Below are positions 24,661-38,400 of a DNA stretch of 64,000 bases, piece by piece. The translations under genes and the position numbers were made by a program. Position 1 is the stretch's first letter; each line of letters begins with the position of its first letter. The stretch is from Ifrita kowaldi (taxonomy: Eukaryota > Chordata > Aves > Passeriformes > Cinclosomatidae). The stretch lies in the NCBI GenBank assembly GCA_013398055.1, contig VZRS01002616.1, forward strand, positions 78,592 through 142,591. Direction: 5' to 3'. Below the pieces are notes generated by a model. That model searched no databases and was not told where the DNA came from. It saw nothing but the letters and a program-made list of their open reading frames with translations.

Positions 24661-27600
24661 TTAGGTCAAGAGTTAAAATAATAATAATTTCATATTTCAT
24701 AATGATATTTTCAAATCTGACTGAAGAACTAGACTGCTCCTGAGCTTCCTCTAGATGCAGAGAAACCCCTCACAGACTTCCTAAAAGCACCTGCTAATTA
24801 AGTATCAGCATTAGGTGCCTTGTAGTTTCGAACAATTCTACTAAATTTCTGCATTTTCAGTTAACTAAGTACTACAGATCTGCCTACAATGGACTGAGGG
24901 TCACATGTAGGACTAAAGATCCCTAGTCCTAGTTCTCAGAAGTAACTCAAAGCTCTTATTTCAGCTGCCAGTTTGGATGCTGAGAATTCAAAGCTTCCTC
25001 GTGTAAGCTTTCAGAGGAAATTGGAGATGTGAAAATGTGAGGTTTCTTTTTTTTTCCTTTTCTATTCTGAAATTTGAAACAGCTGTCACAAAATGTTTAT
25101 AACCATAAACAGTGCTCAATAAATGTCTAAACCTGGAAAGAACTATGCATGAATTATGCCTGATTTATACATTAAATAAAAATAGAAAGAGCCAGTTGAA
25201 TTTTAAACATTCTCCCCACATTCAGTAAGACTAGAAATTACAATGTCTACAGAATATTTCCAACAAAAATGTTTAATGCATTGCATATACAATATTAAAA
25301 ATATTTTAAAAGCATTCTGCAAGTTTATCAGACAAGGTAAATACTTGGGCCTAATTAAACCTTCTTAAATTGGCTTTCCATAGTGAAAAATAGTTTTATT
25401 TTTAACCTCACCCCATAAAGTGCAGTCCGAGATTAAACATAAGGAAATATCTGAGCTGCCATTAATTTCTGCAAGTTATTGCTCTTGGACAGGCCAATAA
25501 ACTCGCAGGGCACATAACAGCCTTCACGAATCAGACCCCAGGGGTGAGGCAGGACAATCCCACCGCAGCCTTTGATCCTGACCAGATCCCAGGCCAGCTC
25601 TGAGGCAGCCAAATCTTCAGCTCATTTCCTTTTGGGCAGTGAAGTGTGCTGGATTACAGCAACTTTGGAGAGGCAGGAGCTGGGCTGTGTTACGACCCTG
25701 ACCCCAGATTCTACTGGGCTGGCTGCCTGTGCCAGCCAGGAGTGCCAGCCTGCCAAGGTGCAGACAAAGCAGGGCACACCAATGTTTCCAAACATCCACT
25801 CTACCTGCCCCCACTGAAGAGAGACACGTTTTAAAGAACAGCTTTCATGGAGCTGAAGCACCAGCTCCATTACATGTACTAATGAGTCAATAAAGTCATA
25901 CTAAAGTTTTGCCTTCAACGTGATGCAACTGTGAAGATATGTGAACCCAACATCGAAAAAGCAATGCCATTGCATGTCTTTATTCAGTTGCAAAATACTT
26001 TGGTAGATACTTCTACTGCTTCTTCGGAGCATTATTTTTAAACTGTAGATACTCTCCAGTCATACTTACTGATTTAACTTTGCAGGGATAACACTTGGCC
26101 TGATTAACCCCAGGGAATGAAGATTTTCAATATTTTTTCTTCCAGTTCATTATCCAGCCCTGGCAAACAAAGCAAAATAAATCAATTAAAATGTAATTTT
26201 AAGAAGAGTATTCCCAGGTTTGGTTAGCTAAATCGCATTTTTGCAATTAATGTGGCCTTTATAAATGTTTATGACCTTGCTCAAGATCATCTGCATATAT
26301 AAAAATAAAACATTCTCATCCCAGTTTTATGGCATAGCTCTGTTGGAAAAATATTTCAGTGAAACAATTACAAAACAAAACCTTGTGGTTTAGCTCCCTA
26401 AACAACAGAAGTAGTTGTCATTTATTTTGGCTGTTACCACCACCACTCTGCATAATGAAAGTGCTTCCCAGCTCGCCTTGCACAAACACAATCGCTGCAC
26501 ACTTCCTTCCTTGTGTGCTCTCCCCTCCAGTGCAGAAGTGAGCTCTGTGTGTCCCCATCACCCCCACGGCTGGAAATTTCCTAGCTTTTACCCCCCAAAA
26601 TAAAGCAAAGTAGGTGACTGGATGCCCTGAGAGATACACGTGGGAGGGGGCAGAGCAGGCGGCTCCCCTCCTGAACTGAAAGCCCTGACAGACTGGGTCG
26701 CTGCGCTCCACGTGGGTCCCTGCCCTTGGGCCAGGGGAGGCAGCTGGCAAGGCACAGGGTGCTGTGTTCATCAGCCCCTTGTTACACCTCCTCCTGAAGC
26801 TGGCCAGTCTTAATTTTAACTAGGGCCAGCTAAATTTGGGGTATCAGTTTAGGCTCTTACTCTTGGAATGAGCACCAATAACTTTTCACAAGTGGCTCTG
26901 GCACCCTTGAGGGTCTGTGCTCACACAGGAGCAGTATTTTTACTGCAGATATGCTCAAAGTCCGGAGCTGCAGGTGCATCAGCCAGCAACGTCAGTTAAG
27001 TGTTTCCACAGAGGCCCCAGCCCTTTTTTGGTGCAGTTTATGCTCCCAGGGCAGGGGAGGGTGACTCCTGACAGCCAGTCTTTGCCAAGGGGCAGGTGAG
27101 CCCCAGCAGTTGCCTCAGGGAGCTGTAACTGAGTTTTCTGGGGAAACCAACAAGCTGACGCATCACGTTATTGGCTGCGAGTTTAATGCCATCCCTGGGT
27201 GACCTGACAACATGGAAGTAGGTTAATAGAGCCACCTTAACAGCCAGCTTCATTTGAGACACACACCACATGGGAAGTCCTCCCTCAGTGTAAGGAGAAC
27301 CTGTTTCTCCTCTTTAAGAAGAAGTATGTGAGACTAGGAAACCCTTTCCAAATCTGCTGGGCCCTTTATAGAGCTTCATACACCTACAGTCACACCATGT
27401 GAACAACAGCTTGCTACAAAACCAGAGCTGAAGCCATCCAATCCTACAGCTTCCGCTGCAGGATAAATAAAACCAGCAGGTTAAATGTTTCCCTGCTACA
27501 TTTAAGCAGCAGTAGCCTGATTTTGGCACTGCTCCAGAGGGTTTATGCCTGGATGATCATAGTCGATGTTTTACTCCATTTTACTCCATTTTTCTTCAAC

Positions 27601-30600
27601 TAAAAAACAAACCATGGACTTTTAGAAAAGCTGACTCTGGGCCTTCCCTCATTCCTCTACTGTCCATGGTCCTTTTGCCACTGACGAAAAAAAGGAGGAC
27701 CAGAGCCTTTAATTCCCTACTTTTAGGTGTTAATATATTTACAGAAGACTATACAAACAAGTGCCAAACAGCAATTACACATTATTAGAGCTACACAATA
27801 TTTGTACATGTTGCTAAAACAATACCGCTAAATGAAGAAGCTTTATTAGTTCAGAGTTTTTGGCTGCTGTTATTAAAAATATATTTACCTGAAAGGAAAT
27901 CCAAGTATTTCATTTTACAAATGATTTAAAATATAGCAGTAAGCAACATAAACTATTGCTTTTTATGTTTATACAATTTTTTTTGGCATAACACTGCCAT
28001 ACAGTTACAGAATTATAAAATATCTCTTTATAGTGCATTACAAATCCAGAAACTGGTTACCACTCCTACCACATACATATGGTATTGGTACTACCAAACA
28101 TGCATGGCATTCTTGCAATTAAACACTGCAAATGAATACAGAGAAGAGAGCAGGACCATTCATAAAAACTGACATAGAGCTGTTCCATTTTGCAAGTAAA
28201 AATTGTGGGGCTTTGGATTTTTTTCTTTTTACTGCACTTTTTACTTAGAATACATTTGAACAATGAAGTCTACAATATTTTCAAATTTTATCAGTGCAAA
28301 ACTACACTTAATCATCTGTTGCCGAAATCAAACTCCATAAAGGGCAAACAACCATGGAATACGTTAAAACACAGAAAAAAAGAGCAACTAATGACTAGCA
28401 AACATGCTTCAGCAGATCCCAAAAATGTAAGTGCTGTATCCTTTTTTACTGCAAAACAATAATTTTCACGTGGTTAGCCACAGTAGTAAGTACATTCAGT
28501 ATATTTCACAATAAACTTTAGTTGATGAATAAGCCACTGAACTTGTAAGCGTGATAGGATTAAAGAGCCACATTTCTAAGAAGAGACTTCTTTCAGAACA
28601 ATTTGCCAATTCTCACATTTTTATCTTACAGCAAGTATAATGCTTTTGAAAATAAATATAGAAGTGATTACAGTGTAAAGCCAGACGAGGTCTCTACTGA
28701 ATTGATCTCTATAGCTTTTGAACTGCATTTTAGGAGTCCATTACATACAGCATGTAATAAACCTATTCTTTAAAGTAAATTCTTGCTTTCACCAAAGATC
28801 CTAAGTAAGTGTACTGAAAAACAAGGGCTGAAAAGCAAAAACAGCTTTCATAAAATGAAACAGTTCATAGGCAATACTGAGCACAAAGATATCAGAGAGA
28901 CACAATTTACACTCCCCTTGGAGAACTGCATCTAAATATCTGTTGGTAGTGAATCTATGGTGTTGACCATAATGTGAATTGAGAGAGGGGTTTACAAGCT
29001 TAGGCCTTTTTTGACTCATCCCTCACTTTCAGACTCTGATAGCCAAAAGTATCAAAAATACCTTTTGAGCAGTTACTCCAGTTACAACTGGAACTGTGAA
29101 CACGTATCAAAACAAATTACCAAAATGTGGAATGATGAGTATGGTTCTCAGCAAACCCCAGAGAGTATTTCTATTTCTACATGATCACAATGTTAGATTT
29201 ATTGATGCTGGTTGCTCCAAAGCCAGAGGTACCTCGTTCACATGTGGGCTAGGAATAGGTTTTCCATTTGACTGATTTTGCTTTCACACCAGTAAGAAAA
29301 AAATAAATCAACCCTGTTCTGCAGTTGGAATCTGACTTTTAACACTTAATCTACAATTTTAACACTAGTCTACAAAAGGATTTATGTGTAAAAATGTAGT
29401 CAGAAGGGACAAGTAAAGTAGCATTGAAATCAACTTAGGAAAAGTTTCTGCCTAAGCGGACATCTTCTGCTTAAAAACAAGTATTTTGTCATTAGAATCT
29501 CCCATGGTGTTTAAAAACTGACTGGAAGTGGATTATTCTTCACCTTACAGTATTTTTAGTACTGTGTTCAAATGCAGTAGCAATTCTTGAATAAACAGAT
29601 CTGAGACCAATAAGAGATCACCTTCTCCACACAAAACATTATTAAAACATGCAACTCACAGCCACAAGGGAGTGTAGAGGCTGAAAGAAACCATGAGTTC
29701 AAAACCAAAAAATTCCTGGAGAAAAATGGCATCACTGTATAATTTCTTTCTTTCACACCATCTGTTGGTGGCCACTGCTGGAGGCAGGACACAAGGCTAG
29801 AAACAATCTTTGGTTCTGATCCACACTGGCTATTCTGAGGACAACATACATCAGCAGCATGATATTGTCACACTTTTATTAATGGCAAAACTTGTTTCAC
29901 ATACTTGCATCTTATTCATAAATACAGCTTTTTTCAAAGAAATTCAATATATGTTTCCTGCAAAAGTGTGGTGTAAAAAAAATTACATTTTCACTTAAAC
30001 ATATATAACTTACTATAAATTGTGATCAGTACCATCACAACAGTCAGAAGAAGAAAGGTGTAAAAAAACCTCCCAATTAAACAGATATACATAAATTTTA
30101 TTTAAAAACAAACAAGAGCTGTTTTCCATTTAAATCCAGTATATGTCACTTGCCTTACCTCACTGGATCATCCATCAACATTACACAAAGCTTCTAAGGT
30201 CTGTAAACCTTCTGTTTATAGTACAGATATATGCAACTGCAGATTATTAGAATTATCCTGGAATAGTTCAGGGAGGCTTACACTAGGTTACGTGAAATAT
30301 TAACAATGATTACACAAATACCTAATACATTAGAGTGCTGCAATGTTAGAGCAGGAAACTGAGGAGGTGACCCAAGCCAGGGAACAGCTCTCAAAGGGTT
30401 ATTGCACTAATTTTTAGCATCCTTCAGGATTTTATTCGAGCAACATGAAGACAAAGACCTCAGACCTGCTCCTAGATTTGTGCACACTTGTAACTACTCT
30501 TCTGCTCTGAATGGTCTGTGCTGCACACCTCGTGTACCCAAGCCTTCAGTCTCTGCACCAACACAGTATCAGGTACGGAGGCACAGTTGTGTCTGGCATA

Positions 30601-30708
30601 GTAGGGCACAGAGCTGGAACTAATCTTAAAGTGCTGCATTTTTGCATGATTTGTATGATCGCCTTCACTTGCATCTGTGTACTCAGTAACACTGTTTCAA
30701 GTTGTTTC
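24661..30708. other. Repeat-poor AT-rich DNA, no gene recognised
   Basis: About 6 kb with no identified mobile element. The part from 27.7 kb is especially AT-rich and rich in short runs typical of long 3' UTRs or deserts. Two tandem TTTTACTCCA units lie near 27570. No coding exon with splice sites was recognised on either strand. Confidence 0.5.
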
Positions 30709-30709
30709 A

Positions 30710-31385
30710 TATCCCCTGTCCAGGGGTGATGCTGTGAAGCCACTTTATTCATTTACCATCCGCTCAATGCCCAAGGATTGGGCACCAAATTTATGTCTCG
30801 GTTTTGGAGACAAAACTTCAGGAGTAAACACTCTGGGATGAGTGTCTCCTCCAAAGGGGAAAGGGTCTCCCCTTTTCCTCCACCAATAAAACAAGTGGGT
30901 TGCAATAAGTGAAAGTGGAAGAAAACAAAAAAACCTGTTTATTAGCACAAAACCAAACAGGGTAGAACAGGGGGGAAAAAAACCCAAACCCCAAAATACA
31001 ACAAATTCCCAGGGGGAACAGACACCCAGGGCTCGGGCTACCCCACGGGCCCTCCAGAGCCACCCGCAGGCCCCCCGGACTGGCGAGGAGGAAAGGGAGG
31101 CAGTAAGGCAAGGGAAAAGAAAAAGAACAAGAAAAAGCAACAGAACCTTTTTCCAACTAGCCAGAACAAAAAAAGAACAGCAAAGGGCAGCACAGTGCTC
31201 CCGGGGCACCCCCTCCCGAGCCCTGCTGAGCCCCAGAGTCCCCGAGCAGTTGGCCCGGCCGCTAAACTGCCCCGAACTCGGGTCCTGAGGCCCCGACCCT
31301 GGACCCATCTTAAAGAAACAGTATTCTTGGGCATTGAGTGGATGGTAAAGGAATAAAGTGGCTTCATAACGTCACCCCAGGATAT
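30710..31385 (-). mobile_element. LTR-like block flanked by long inverted arms
   Basis: Arms of 56 bases at 30723-30778 and 31323-31378 are inverted copies of each other with six mismatches, sharing CCACTTTATTC, TTTACCATCC and CTCAATGCCCAAG. A looser match extends outwards to ATATCC. Between them, 30794-31320 has TG...CA ends (TGTCTCGG... and ...AAAGAAACA). On the minus strand its exit runs into TTTGGTGCCCAA, resembling a retroviral primer-binding site. It may be an ERV LTR plus leader with an inverted leader copy, or a non-autonomous foldback element. Long minus-strand frames (up to 187 codons) inside are not considered genes. Confidence 0.6.
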
Positions 31386-32175
31386 CCCCTCACCATAAGA
31401 TCCTTACAATCAAATTCACAGGTATGTGCATGTACACACTACTCCCACTCGACAGTACCAGCGGCTACTCAGATGTACTTACTAGCAAAGAACCTTCTAT
31501 GGGAGGTTCTGTTCAGTTAACATATGAACAGCTCAGATTCTAGTCAAACACTGGGCCAATATACACTACTGCAGTAAGTACACAGAAATCCCTGAATACT
31601 TAAGCATATAGCAAGACAAAAAGAAATTTAACAGTGAGCAAATGATTTGACTTCCTCTGCATACCCTCAGTTCCTGAAGTAATGGTTAAACAACTATGTA
31701 CTGGCATTTTTGAGAATACAATCATTTCAACACACATATATATACTGTATATAAACCTGAAAACCAATACTTAGAAACTTCAAGCACAGGGTGCTTCTGG
31801 TTGCTAAGGCCATGATTCTGTAACAAAAATGCATACAGTGCACCCACTTGATCCTCACAAATCTCAATGGGATGCTAAGCTGTACGATTGCCCTGCAATA
31901 AATCTTACTTTTCAGTACTTGCAAAATCAGAAGAAAAAATTCCCCTATGAAAAGAATGATAAACTGTCACATTTTACATAGAGCAGAATTTCTTAGTTAA
32001 AGCTGAAGTGTCCCATGGGAGTAATTCTGTTGATAAAGCTGAAAAACAAGGATTAGATAGTGCAGGAGCCCACCTGACACAAAAACCCTCACTTACATAG
32101 TCCCCACAGTTCTTTGTAGGCAACTGATATGCCACTACTGTTCTATGAAAACGGAAATATATTGAGTTGCAGATT

Positions 32176-32208
<33 letters not shown>

Positions 32209-34110
32209 GCAGAGTTAGTACAGGTGTAAGTACCAAAGTTCTTGACAGTATTTTCAGATACCCTGGCTCCTTAATGCAGACAGCTCTGCCAGATTAAAAG
32301 TATTTTAAGTACTTAACTATGAATGTTGACCTAGTAAGCATGTGAGAGCTGTGTCACAATAATGGAATACTGCAGAGAAACCTGGATGCACATCCCGAGA
32401 ACTCTGTTTAAAATCAGAGCAAGATTTCTCTTTTACAGTAGATGAAAGATCTCCTGAGGTCATTGATGTTCAACCAAATTACAGTATAAATACAATAACA
32501 CCTCCAGTATCCCTTATTTCACTTCAATACTCTGCATTTTCTGTAAAGTGTTGAACATTTATACTAAAGTCCATAAATTGAAGGCTCTGTATAGCTACTT
32601 ATGCTATAGTTATGTTCCTCATACACAGGGTATCGGTTTTCCCTACAGTACTCAAGAAATAGCTATGTAAAAACAACTCTGTGAAGTTTGCATGGTTAGG
32701 CACTCAAGACTGAAAAAGTCATAGGCAGAAAATGAAGTGTCCTCCCTTAGTATACGTGGAAGGGCCGAGTCCTTAACTACACAGACCAGTTTTTTCACAG
32801 CATTTCCTTCTCCTTCTGTTCTGAAGGTCAAAGGTAAACATGAACAAGGGGATCCCAGTTCAAGTCCAGGGAATTGTGAAAGGCTTCTCAGGATCTTTCT
32901 GGCCTTAAAAAAGTGGTGGCTGGAATTCTTCGGGGCATTTCTGCTCAGACAGACTTAATGCCTACTTGAATGATCTAGGTTACCCTAAAAAAAATTCCAT
33001 GTATATAAGTTCCTTTCCTCACAAGTCAGCACAGAAGGAGAAATACATCTTCCTTCTTCCCTGCTTCTTTAGGATGGGAAGAGCCTAATCTTTGCCCATA
33101 GGGATCAAGATCCCTAACTGCCACTCTGTTTGATCCCAAGAACCAGCGCTGCCTGGGGAAAACAATGGGTGACCCATTGCCATGATGGATATTAGAAAAA
33201 CAGAATACAAGACATTTTGTCTATGCTCTGAAACCCCTGAAAACATCATCATTTTGAGTTACAAGACTTGAATAAAGTCTTGTAGTATTCTGACACTCAT
33301 ACTGTAGTCAGCCTCTTGCCTCATAACATTTCATCAGAAATACATTAAAAGCAGTGGATAACGTACACTTTTAAACAGAAAATACATACAGAAGTTTTAG
33401 AGTATTTTAGGACTGTAGGAATTGTGAGTTGTACCTGCCTTATTTTTTAATTCATATTTTGCACAACTAACTTACTGGGTACTGCCTTGCTTGACTTGAA
33501 TGGCAGAAAATCAGAAGCAGCTACTCAGGGAAAGCAGACAGTTCTTCAGCAGAAGCTGGGAAAGATCTCAGTAGTGAAATTCCTACTTGTTGGGCTCCAG
33601 CCTGGCCAGAGACTGGCCTGCCTTAAGTTTCTGCTGATTATCAAAATAACATAAAACTGTGAGAGACTTATGATGGAGAGCAAAGAGAGGAAACAGACAG
33701 CTGGAAAGAAGCATCAGGACTGCCTTTGTCTTTGAGACCAGCAGAAGGTTACTCAGCATTGTGCAGACCCTACCAAAACTGGCCAAGAAACATCAAAGTT
33801 CAAGTAAGACCCAACTTGACATGTCTGGTGACCTCTTCTCTGATGGCTTTGCTGATTAGGCAGTGCTTTGTGGTGAAGACACTGCTTTTCAGCTGTCCAG
33901 AGGCCTTCCAGGTACTGAACCCAGCTGGGGGAGTTGTCTTATTACAGCTGATCAACAGAGAGCTTTCAAACTGAGACCAAATTAGAGTGATCTAAGAGAT
34001 CCCTCCCGCAGATTAGTTGTAACAAATGAGTCAAGAGAAGGGAGAATTTAACAGGGACTAAAAGAAGTCTAAAGTGCAACTTCCCTTGTATCCAAAAGCT
34101 GTGGATACAG
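31386..34110. other. AT-rich DNA downstream of OGFRL1
   Basis: No gene or transposable element was recognised. An A-run/(AT)n tract lies at 32175-32205. The region could contain distal OGFRL1 3' UTR if a downstream poly(A) site is used. Confidence 0.5.
32175..32205. repeat. A-run followed by (AT)n microsatellite
   Basis: About a dozen A residues followed by alternating AT. Confidence 0.9.
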
Positions 34111-34130
34111 TTTCTTTGTAAGTTAAAACT

Positions 34131-34136
34131 TTTATT
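34131..34136 (-). terminator. OGFRL1: Candidate proximal poly(A) signal for OGFRL1
   Basis: A minus-strand AATAAA lies about 575 bases downstream of the OGFRL1 stop. It is the first canonical hexamer I noticed past the stop, but further ones occur downstream (for example about 30097-30102) and AT-rich DNA produces many by chance. Real usage is unknown. Confidence 0.4.
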
Positions 34137-34710
34137 CAATGTACAGTGATTCCCAGCTCAACAGGACATGATATATGCTATCCATTTTTAAGTGACTCCA
34201 ACAAAGATGCTAATCTAAGGTAAAAGATACTGTGCAAATAACGCTATTAATCATGACCACAGCTCCCAAAAAAATAACCACTAGGTTATTCTGTTCTTGA
34301 AATAATTCCTAGTAATTTCATAAATGTAAAACAAAACTTAAAGCAAACTTAAAAGAAACTTAAAAATTCTGATGTTCCAAGCCTTTTTAGTTGTTACTCT
34401 TTAATTTTTAATACTGCATGAATTTTAAAAAGTAGATAAGCTTTTCTGTGCAATCTGTCTGGAAAAGATAATGAATTTCTTAGCTTTCAGTACGCACAAT
34501 TGTTTTAAAGAGACACACCTGGCTGACTGCTGATAAACTGAGGTTGAAAAAACCAAAATCCATTAACCTACAACAGAAGCCTAATCTGATGCATTTGCAA
34601 CAAGCATAGTCTTGTGAACTTACACTAGATGGAAATTTCAACCAAAATGAAGGAGCAATGAATAATTCGCTTCATTCAATGTGAAACAAGGATTTTTTTA
34701 AATCTCAGAC
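34137..34710 (-). other. OGFRL1: OGFRL1 proximal 3' UTR (candidate)
   Basis: AT-rich non-coding sequence between the stop codon and the first canonical AATAAA on the minus strand. It is called as 3' UTR by position only. Confidence 0.6.
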
Positions 34711-35464
34711 TCATGGTTTGAGCTCATCCTTAGTTTTTGTGGTGGTCCCCCCTGAAAGTGTATCCTTATCAAGGTTATCTTGTAGATCTGCTGATGTGTC
34801 ATCTGAAGAATTCTCAGTGTTACATAAATCTTTCTCTATAATGCCTGGGTGATTTCCAGAGTCATTGTTCAGATTTTCATCATCTTTTTTGGAAAGAGAA
34901 GCGTCCTCCTTTCTGTCTGAAGTATCATTTTCTTCTGGTTTTGAAAGCTGACTGGTATCAGTGTCGCTGTTCTTTTCACTGTTGTTCTGCCTAACAGCAT
35001 CACAGTTCACTTCTTGTTCATCCCGATCATTTTCTTCCCCATTTTTTGTGAATTCTACCTTCCTTTCTTCAGTTTTACCAGCTGAGCTTCCACTTGCCGA
35101 TGTACTTTTAGGCTCTTTTGGTTTCTTATGCTTAGAAATATGACTATTGGGAATAGAAACTGGAGATGCTGGCTTTTTATTTGCTTTGCTTCCCTCTGAC
35201 TTCTGTTTTCTTGGGGGTCCCCAGATAAAATGCTCTGAGGGTGTATAATGTTGCTGGGCAAATCTCAGCAGTTTCCTCCTTTCTCTTCGGTCTCTAATAG
35301 TATACACAAAATATTCTAGAGCACTTTGCTTAATGTTGGGAATGGTATCTTCCACAAGAGCTTCATGCAGAATAAACTTTACCAGAGGAGATTTGAAACT
35401 CTCATATCCAAGTTCACCAAGACTTTTCAGAATTCGAGTGATTCTCAAGTAGTTATGTTGAGAC
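34711..35464 (-). CDS. OGFRL1: OGFRL1 terminal coding exon 7 with stop
   Basis: The exon begins with the G completing the split glutamate after a TTTTGAAG acceptor, continues SQHNYLRITRILKSLGELGY, and runs 250 residues to a TGA at 34711-34713. The first 85 or so residues finish the OGFr_N domain (ending around YTPSEHFIWGPP). The remaining 165 or so are hydrophilic: a Lys/Ser-rich linker, then repeated acidic/serine/asparagine stretches, ending KDELKP. The tail is typical of fast-evolving disordered regions and carries no recognised domain. Confidence 0.95.
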
Positions 35465-38400
35465 CTTCAAAAGAAATGGGTAAAAAAATTCTATTGAATC
35501 AGAAAAAAAACCACTTTACAAACACAGAACTGGAACTGCAATTCCTCAGTCCTTTTTATCATTTCAGGTATGTACTTCAGGCTTCTTGTATTTTAATTTC
35601 TCAAACCTTCTGAAGCTTACTAGCACCTCCTTTGCTAGGATGCTGTGAGTGAAAATTAGTGTTCGTAAAAAGCACTGGGGGAGAGGGCTGAGAGAAAATA
35701 AAACCAAACGTACTGATTTTGATTCCTTCTGCTGTATGAGAAGGGCAACAAAGCTGGTGAAGCTGATGGAACCCATAAGTCCTATGAGGAGCAGCTAAAG
35801 ATAATGGGGTTATTCTTGAGAAACAAAGGCTCAGGGGAGACCTTACTGCTCTCTACAACTGCCTCAAAGGAGACTGTGGCAAGGGGGGGTCAGTTTCTTG
35901 CCCAAGGCAACAAGTGACAGGACAAGGGGAAACAGCCTCAGGTTGCACCAAGTGGAGGCTCAGGTTGGATATTAGGAAAAATTTCTTCCCTGAAAGAGTG
36001 GTTAAGCACGAGAGTGGTTAGGCTGCCCAGGGAAGTGGTGGAATCACCACCCCTGGAAGTGTTCAAAAGATGATTAGATGTGGCACTTAGTGCTACGGTT
36101 TAGTTGATACGGTGGTGTTTGGTCAAAGATTGGACTCAATGATCTCAGAGATCTTTTCCAACCTTAATGATTCTATGCCGTTCTCTTTCCAGGGAGAAAA
36201 CCCAGTTGCTTTGTAAACTACAGGGTTTATAGTGTATTTATAGTGTAGCTACAGAACAGGGTTCATTGCACTTCACTCAAGTTATTTAAAAGCTGGGTCT
36301 CCAGTCTAGACTAATACCTGCACTACTGACACAGTCAGTGCTGGGGGAAAAACAGGCACCTCTGGAGAGTAAGTCCCACTGTTGCAGGAAATATCTAAGA
36401 TAAAATGAATGAATTGTCTTCTGGAAGTACTTGTGAAAAGCTCTTTCCCTTGTAAAATACACCTCAGTATGCAGTAAAGCTTTTAAGTTTGAATTTTAGA
36501 TGGATAAAATTAGGTAAAGAGAGTCCCAAATCCTGACTTAAAACTGTAGCTACTCACTGGAAAGAACAGGAATAAAACCATGCAGTAACATTTGGGCTTC
36601 CTGAAAGCCTGTTTTATCTGTGGCCTGAGTCTGAGCCCACATCCATATTGGCTCATATAATGTTTAAGTAAAATTATTCACAAATTATTCCCACTATTCA
36701 CCTGGAACCCATCAGCAATTGTACCTACAAGCTTTCATCATGACAGAAGAACAAAATACTGCAAGAAAACAATCTGCAGCTCTAAGGTCAGAGATACAAG
36801 GAAGTGAGCACAAGACTTGAAAAGAGGTTTTGGTACAATTAATCTCTATGAGACAAAATTCAGTGCAAACTCAGGATCCACACAATACCAATGAAAAGCA
36901 ACTGATATGATTTGCTGAACCCTGGGCCAAAGTTTGACTTAATGCATGTTGAAACCTTTCCAGATCAGCATTTCAATTAAAAATATTTAAATACATAGTA
37001 TTTCATGTTTCAAGGAGGGAGGGAAATCTTGTTACTTAACTTTCATACAGGTGTGGAGAATTTGATCTTTCTTAAAAAGAAATGTAAATACAAAGATAAG
37101 CCACTTGTTTTTCTCCAAGTGAGAAGCAGCACTTTGGGATTGGGTGAAAACACATACAGTCGCATGACAAATTAGTTTGGAGCTGGGCTCTTCTTCAGCA
37201 CCATCTAAGTTGTATTTTCAAGGAATTCAATGATGTCAGTCCAACTGGTAATGGGTGAGAAGAACAATCAAAAAAGGGGAAGGAGGAAAGTACAGATAGA
37301 GGCACAAACCCAGCAACAACTATTTATTTTTCTATTTTTTTTCTGGCAGTCTTTGGAAAAAATATCTTTGCTTTCTCTAGAAAACAAAAGGATAAAGAGA
37401 TTCTATAGCAATTCTAGCAAGTGAAGTGCATGTCATTACTTACTCATTCAAATGCTGAAATCTTTCTTGCCAGTTAGCAGCTCGTGCTACGTTTCCAGTT
37501 TTATCAATTAGTTTTATTCCAAAAAACTCCAGCATCATTTTGTAAGCCAAAAGGAATCTTCTAATTGCTTCTTTTGTCTTCTTGAATTCCTAATAGACAG
37601 AGAATATGTCCAAAATTCTAAGTGGCACTAAAGCAAGTATTTCTGCATTGAATAAGACAACTCTACATAACAAAAAGCAGTTATGTATCGAAATTACTGT
37701 GATGGTTTGTATTGAGCTCAATTTGTATTACCTCAATTTCATATGTAGTTAATTCTTTAGCATAGAAGTTCAGACCTTGTTCCCTCAGTGGAAAAAGCCT
37801 GTTAAAATAAGAAGTGCATTATAGCTCAGTATAAGAATACTTAATCAAATTAATGCTTTGAAACAGAAATAGGTAATAAGTGACCAACCACTGTATATAA
37901 GTGTGGTTATGCTCCAGCTTTTCATAGTCTCCTTTCCATTTATTTAGGACTTCTTCAATATAAACCCCTGCATAAAAATAATTTGAAAAACTGTTAGGTA
38001 GCCAACAAAACCAGCACTCAGCTACATAAAGTACATGCCATGTTAACACAAACATACTTTAATTCTCTTTCACATGCTATGTGAAATAAGGTCTATTGCA
38101 GCCATAAATTAATTAATTAATTTAAATTTAAAACTAATTTAGTTACCAAAACATAATTTAAAAATAAGGAATTTATAAAATGTCAATATAAAGAAAACCA
38201 ACTGACTTATACTGGGTTACTAACAAGTGAAGGTATGTGGCAGCAACCTCTGTAAAATACAACCAAGAGTTCTCATGTCATAGATCCCTTTATCACACTG
38301 ACTGGTAATTAACAAACTGATTCCATAAAATACTGCACTGTGAATCACGTGTCATTGCTTTTACATGACAAAACTCTGCATCTATCTATCTGTCTATCCA

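Noticed and set aside
30745..31367. Minus-strand frames up to 187 codons with hydrophobic stretches
   Set aside because: Located inside the LTR-like block between inverted arms; three overlapping frames are open and none resembles a known viral or cellular protein.
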